Assembly (NCBI GenBank): GCA_027038805.1
Contig: JALWGO010000301.1
Coordinates: 1-6,711 of the forward strand
Direction of reading: 5' to 3'
DNA from: Thermoprotei archaeon
GTDB taxonomy: Archaea; Thermoproteota; Thermoprotei_A; Sulfolobales; WANQ01
Length of the DNA stretch: 6,711 bases
Shown: piece by piece, positions 4,945 to 6,711 of the stretch
Layout of the letters: the number at the start of each line of letters is the position of its first letter
Numbering within the stretch: the stretch's first letter is position 1
Notes under the pieces: generated by a model
The model's database searches: none
What the model saw: only the letters and a program-made list of their open reading frames with translations
What the model was told of the DNA's origin: nothing
Translations under genes and position numbers: made by a program

Positions 4945-6098
4945 CCTACTACCGCTAACTCCTTAATGAGTGCTCCTTTTTCAAATCGCTCTAGCACGAG
5001 TTTTCTCGCAGCGTCTATTGAGGGTCTATTATTTAGTATCCATTCGGCGATGACTTCTCCTGTTACTGGAGCCAGCATGTAGCCGTGGCCGCTGAATCCC
5101 GTCGCTATATAGAGGTTCTCGTAATCCTTTACCGGCCCATATACTGGATGGTGATCTGGTGTTGTAATATAGTATCCCATCCAGTATCTCATTATCCTAG
5201 TATTTCTCAGCCAAGGGAAGAATCTTACCAGAGGCTTAACCGCTTTGGGCATGAAGTCTATTCTCTGTGAATATAGTGAAAGCTCTGGTTCTTCATCAAT
5301 ATTCCGCGCTATCAGAAAACTCCCGCTCTTCATCTGAACGATATATGGTACTCCAGGGGTATCCCAGTCTATAACCAGGGGCTTGAATGCTTCTCTATAA
5401 GCCTCGGTTAACATTGCATGTCGGGGTAAATTTTTCAACGGCATTTTTACTCCAAGAGGCTCAAGTAGTTTACGAGTTGAAGCGCCCGCAGCCACTACTA
5501 TAGTCTCGGCTCTTATCTCACCCTTACTAGTTATTGCTCCATAGACGCGTCTATCGTCGTGTAATATTTCTTCAACCCTTGTATGTAGGTATATTCTTAC
5601 CCCCTTCTTTCTAAGCAGGTTATAGAAAGCGAATATAGTTTTGAAGGGCGATGACTTGCCAGCAGTTGGGTCAAAGAGTACGCTCACTATGCCCCTAGTT
5701 TCTATTGGTGGAACTAGTTTCTTTAACTCATCTAATCCTATTATCCTAGTCGGGACTCCCAAGGAGTTATGAAGCTTTACGAGCCTCTCCATAGTTTTAG
5801 CGGTTTCCTCTCGTGAAGCCAGCCATACGTATCCTCCCTGATTGTAATATAACCCGTGTTGTCCTAGTTCTCCTTCCGCATATTTCTTCCATAATTCTAT
5901 GCTATGCTTCATTAATACTACGTGCTCCCTAGAAGTAAATGATGCACGTATACCACTAGCACATCGTCCAGTTGAACCAGAGCCCAAGTAGCTTTTCTCA
6001 ACTATTACTATATCATTTACTCCACGTTTAACTAGACTATAAGCTATTGATAAACCCGAAATACCTCCCCCAACGATTAGGATCCTAGTCTTAATCAT
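4941..6098 (-). CDS. FAD-dependent oxidoreductase (DAO family), L-proline dehydrogenase beta / sarcosine oxidase beta-like
   Basis: A 385-residue flavoprotein. The dinucleotide-binding motif VGGGISGLSIAY at 9-20 is followed by E34 at the end of beta 2, which binds the adenosine ribose of FAD. Next come GSGSTGRCASGIRASF at 39-54, VVAAGASTRKLLEPLG at 201-216, TPDHHPVYGP at 313-322 and GFSGHGYMLAP at 334-344, all typical of DAO enzymes that oxidise C-N bonds of amino or imino acids. With the two iron-sulfur protein genes upstream, the best match is the beta subunit of archaeal dye-linked L-proline dehydrogenase (PdhB). Sarcosine or another N-alkyl amino acid is possible. I chose ATG 6098 because AGGTGA precedes it and because it puts the FAD motif near the N-terminus; ATG 6119 would add seven residues and lacks a site. 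It overlaps the upstream gene by 8 nt. Confidence 0.85.
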   Translation of the reverse strand: MIKTRILIVGGGISGLSIAYSLVKRGVNDIVIVEKSYLGSGSTGRCASGIRASFTSREHVVLMKHSIELWKKYAEGELGQHGLYYNQGGYVWLASREETAKTMERLVKLHNSLGVPTRIIGLDELKKLVPPIETRGIVSVLFDPTAGKSSPFKTIFAFYNLLRKKGVRIYLHTRVEEILHDDRRVYGAITSKGEIRAETIVVAAGASTRKLLEPLGVKMPLKNLPRHAMLTEAYREAFKPLVIDWDTPGVPYIVQMKSGSFLIARNIDEEPELSLYSQRIDFMPKAVKPLVRFFPWLRNTRIMRYWMGYYITTPDHHPVYGPVKDYENLYIATGFSGHGYMLAPVTGEVIAEWILNNRPSIDAARKLVLERFEKGALIKELAVVG

Positions 6099-6396
6099 CT
6101 CCTCTTTCACCTTTAGCATCGACAGACTTGAGTAAGAGGTTAACGGGAACGGGGATTATTGGGGCACGTATCTTAGGTATTAATAACTCGTCAACTGGTT
6201 TACCAAGCTTCCTAGCTAAGATGCTGGCAACGAGTGGGATACATGTTCTTCCCTGGCATGGCCCCATACCTATATTTAGTCTTCGCTTCAATGTTTCTAA
6301 ATCCGTTATCCCCTCCTCTATTGCTTTTTCAACATCCTCTAATGTTACATCTCTACATCTACAAACTATTACTGGGTGTCCTCTTTTTCCACCCAT
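6091..6396 (-). CDS. BFD-like [2Fe-2S] protein, PdhX-like
   Basis: A 101-residue protein with a BFD-like [2Fe-2S] domain (PF04324 type). The four ligands are C12 and C14 in VCRCRD, and C47 and C52 in GPCQGRTC. Between them is a helical stretch (TLEDVEKAIEEGITDLETLK) typical of the fold. The C-terminal IRAPIIPVPVNLLL at 76-89 matches the R-x-P-x-x-P-V tail found where this domain accompanies amine dehydrogenase flavoproteins. In archaeal L-proline dehydrogenase clusters a small protein of this kind (PdhX) lies between pdhF and pdhB, exactly the place seen here. It probably passes electrons between the flavoprotein subunits or onward. It overlaps the upstream ferredoxin gene by 28 nt and the flavoprotein gene by 8 nt. 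Confidence 0.85.
   Translation of the reverse strand: MGGKRGHPVIVCRCRDVTLEDVEKAIEEGITDLETLKRRLNIGMGPCQGRTCIPLVASILARKLGKPVDELLIPKIRAPIIPVPVNLLLKSVDAKGERGDD
6107..6112 (-). promoter_or_regulatory. Ribosome binding site favouring the oxidoreductase start at 6098
   Basis: On the minus strand AGGTGA is followed by AAGAGGAG and then ATG 6098, a spacing of 8 nt. It lies inside the end of the BFD-like gene. No comparable motif precedes the alternative ATG at 6119. Confidence 0.55.
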
Positions 6397-6698
6397 ATAG
6401 CTCTCACCTCCATAGCATATTCTTCTGGTACTTCTACTGTTACGAGAAGAGTTCTCTCACAATCTATTGCTTTTATAACTCTACCCTTACCCAACCTTCT
6501 ACCGTCACGACCAAGCAATACTACTTCATCACCCTTCCTGGGCTTGGGTAAGAACTCGTAAGGTATAGTGACTAAGGCTTTACCAGGCTTGGATAAATCC
6601 ACAATAAATATTGCTAAACCAGGACACTTTGCTGCACAAATACCGCAGCCAACACATTTATTCCAGTTTATCCTCGGGATATCATAGATATTCTTCAT
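6369..6698 (-). CDS. Single-cluster [4Fe-4S] ferredoxin-like protein, PdhF-like
   Basis: A 109-residue protein with one [4Fe-4S] motif, C15-x2-C18-x2-C21-x3-C25-P (KCVGCGICAAKCPG), followed by a longer basic, beta-rich C-terminal domain (about 40-105) with KGDEVVLLGRDGRRLGKGRV and TLLVTVEVPEEY. Only one cluster is visible; C80 is the only other Cys. The set of ferredoxin-like, BFD-like and DAO flavoprotein genes corresponds to pdhF-pdhX-pdhB of archaeal L-proline dehydrogenase clusters, so this is probably an electron-transfer subunit. ATG 6698 is the only start codon before the cluster within the window; no GGTG site is visible in the 13 nt upstream. The minus-strand TGA overlapping this ATG (ATGA) could be the stop of an upstream gene, as expected for coupled pdhA. 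Confidence 0.8.
   Translation of the reverse strand: MKNIYDIPRINWNKCVGCGICAAKCPGLAIFIVDLSKPGKALVTIPYEFLPKPRKGDEVVLLGRDGRRLGKGRVIKAIDCERTLLVTVEVPEEYAMEVRAIWVEKEDTQ
6404..6411 (-). promoter_or_regulatory. Ribosome binding site for the BFD-like gene
   Basis: Minus-strand GGAGGTGA, a full anti-16S match 7 nt before ATG 6396, placed within the end of the ferredoxin-like gene. It supports this start despite the 28 nt overlap. Confidence 0.7.
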
Positions 6699-6711
6699 GG
6701 AGATCGCATCA

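Noticed and set aside
4542..5270. Short frames at 4542-4724 (-) and 5085-5270 (+)
   Set aside because: They are antisense to the conserved marC and oxidoreductase genes and have no recognisable features.
6128..6561. Plus-strand frames opposite the BFD-like and ferredoxin genes
   Set aside because: The minus-strand proteins have intact iron-sulfur motifs and good overlaps; the plus-strand translations show no domain.
6369..6698. NuoI/MbhN subunit of the Mbh-type complex
   Set aside because: NuoI-like proteins have two [4Fe-4S] motifs; this has one, lies on the opposite strand and sits beside BFD-like and DAO genes.
1..6711. tRNA, rRNA, CRISPR repeats, insertion sequences or attachment sites
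   Set aside because: I saw no repeat-spacer pattern, terminal inverted repeats, transposase or RNA-gene signatures; nearly every base is in a gene.

Overview
The window looks like a piece of a hyperthermophilic archaeal chromosome, most likely a crenarchaeon of the Desulfurococcales type. The reasons are heavy use of ATA, CTA and AGG/AGA codons, GTG and TTG starts, tight gene packing with 3-16 nt overlaps, GGAGGTGA-type ribosome binding sites, and the gene families present. The taxon is inferred from these features, not proven. There are ten complete genes, one partial gene, no RNA genes, no mobile elements and no CRISPR array. The longest stretch without a gene is about 92 bases.

Positions 1-3203 (+) are the distal part of an operon for a membrane-bound, complex I-like respiratory complex of the Mbh/Mbs (Mrp-antiporter plus hydrogenase-type) family. 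In order it encodes the C-terminus of an MbhD (DUF4040) subunit, an MbhE-MbhF (MnhB) fusion, an MbhG (MnhC/NuoK-like) subunit, an MbhA (MnhE) subunit, a small MbhI-like lateral-helix subunit and MbhM (NuoH/HyfC-like). All are membrane proteins. They form most of the ion-translocating arm plus the subunit that joins it to the redox arm. The catalytic subunits (MbhJ, K, L and the NuoI-like ferredoxin MbhN) and the large MnhD-type antiporter subunit MbhH are not here and must lie upstream or elsewhere. It therefore cannot be decided from this window whether the complex reduces protons or sulfur/polysulfide. The order differs from the Pyrococcus mbh operon: MnhE sits late, and MbhI runs directly into MbhM.

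Positions 3204-3295 are a short intergenic gap with a T-rich stretch and an AT-rich TATA-like element. Positions 3296-4944 (+) are a compact trio: a PsiE-like four-helix membrane protein (TTG start), a class I SAM-dependent methyltransferase (GTG start) and a MarC-family membrane protein. The spacings are 18 nt and a 16 nt overlap, so they are probably one transcription unit.

Positions 4941-6698 (-) are a convergent operon. Read on the minus strand it encodes a single-cluster [4Fe-4S] ferredoxin-like protein, a BFD-like [2Fe-2S] protein and a DAO-family FAD oxidoreductase. This matches the F-X-B part of the archaeal dye-linked L-proline dehydrogenase (pdhAFXB) type of cluster. The large alpha subunit (PdhA) would be expected just beyond the right edge. 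The stop codons of marC and the oxidoreductase share the palindrome CTAG, so the two operons meet with no spacer.

I found no clearly new system. The points most worth a second look are the rearranged, partly fused Mbh-type operon with a stand-alone MbhI-like subunit, the altered metal-ligand position in the methyltransferase, and the iron-sulfur relay genes of the amine/imino-acid dehydrogenase.
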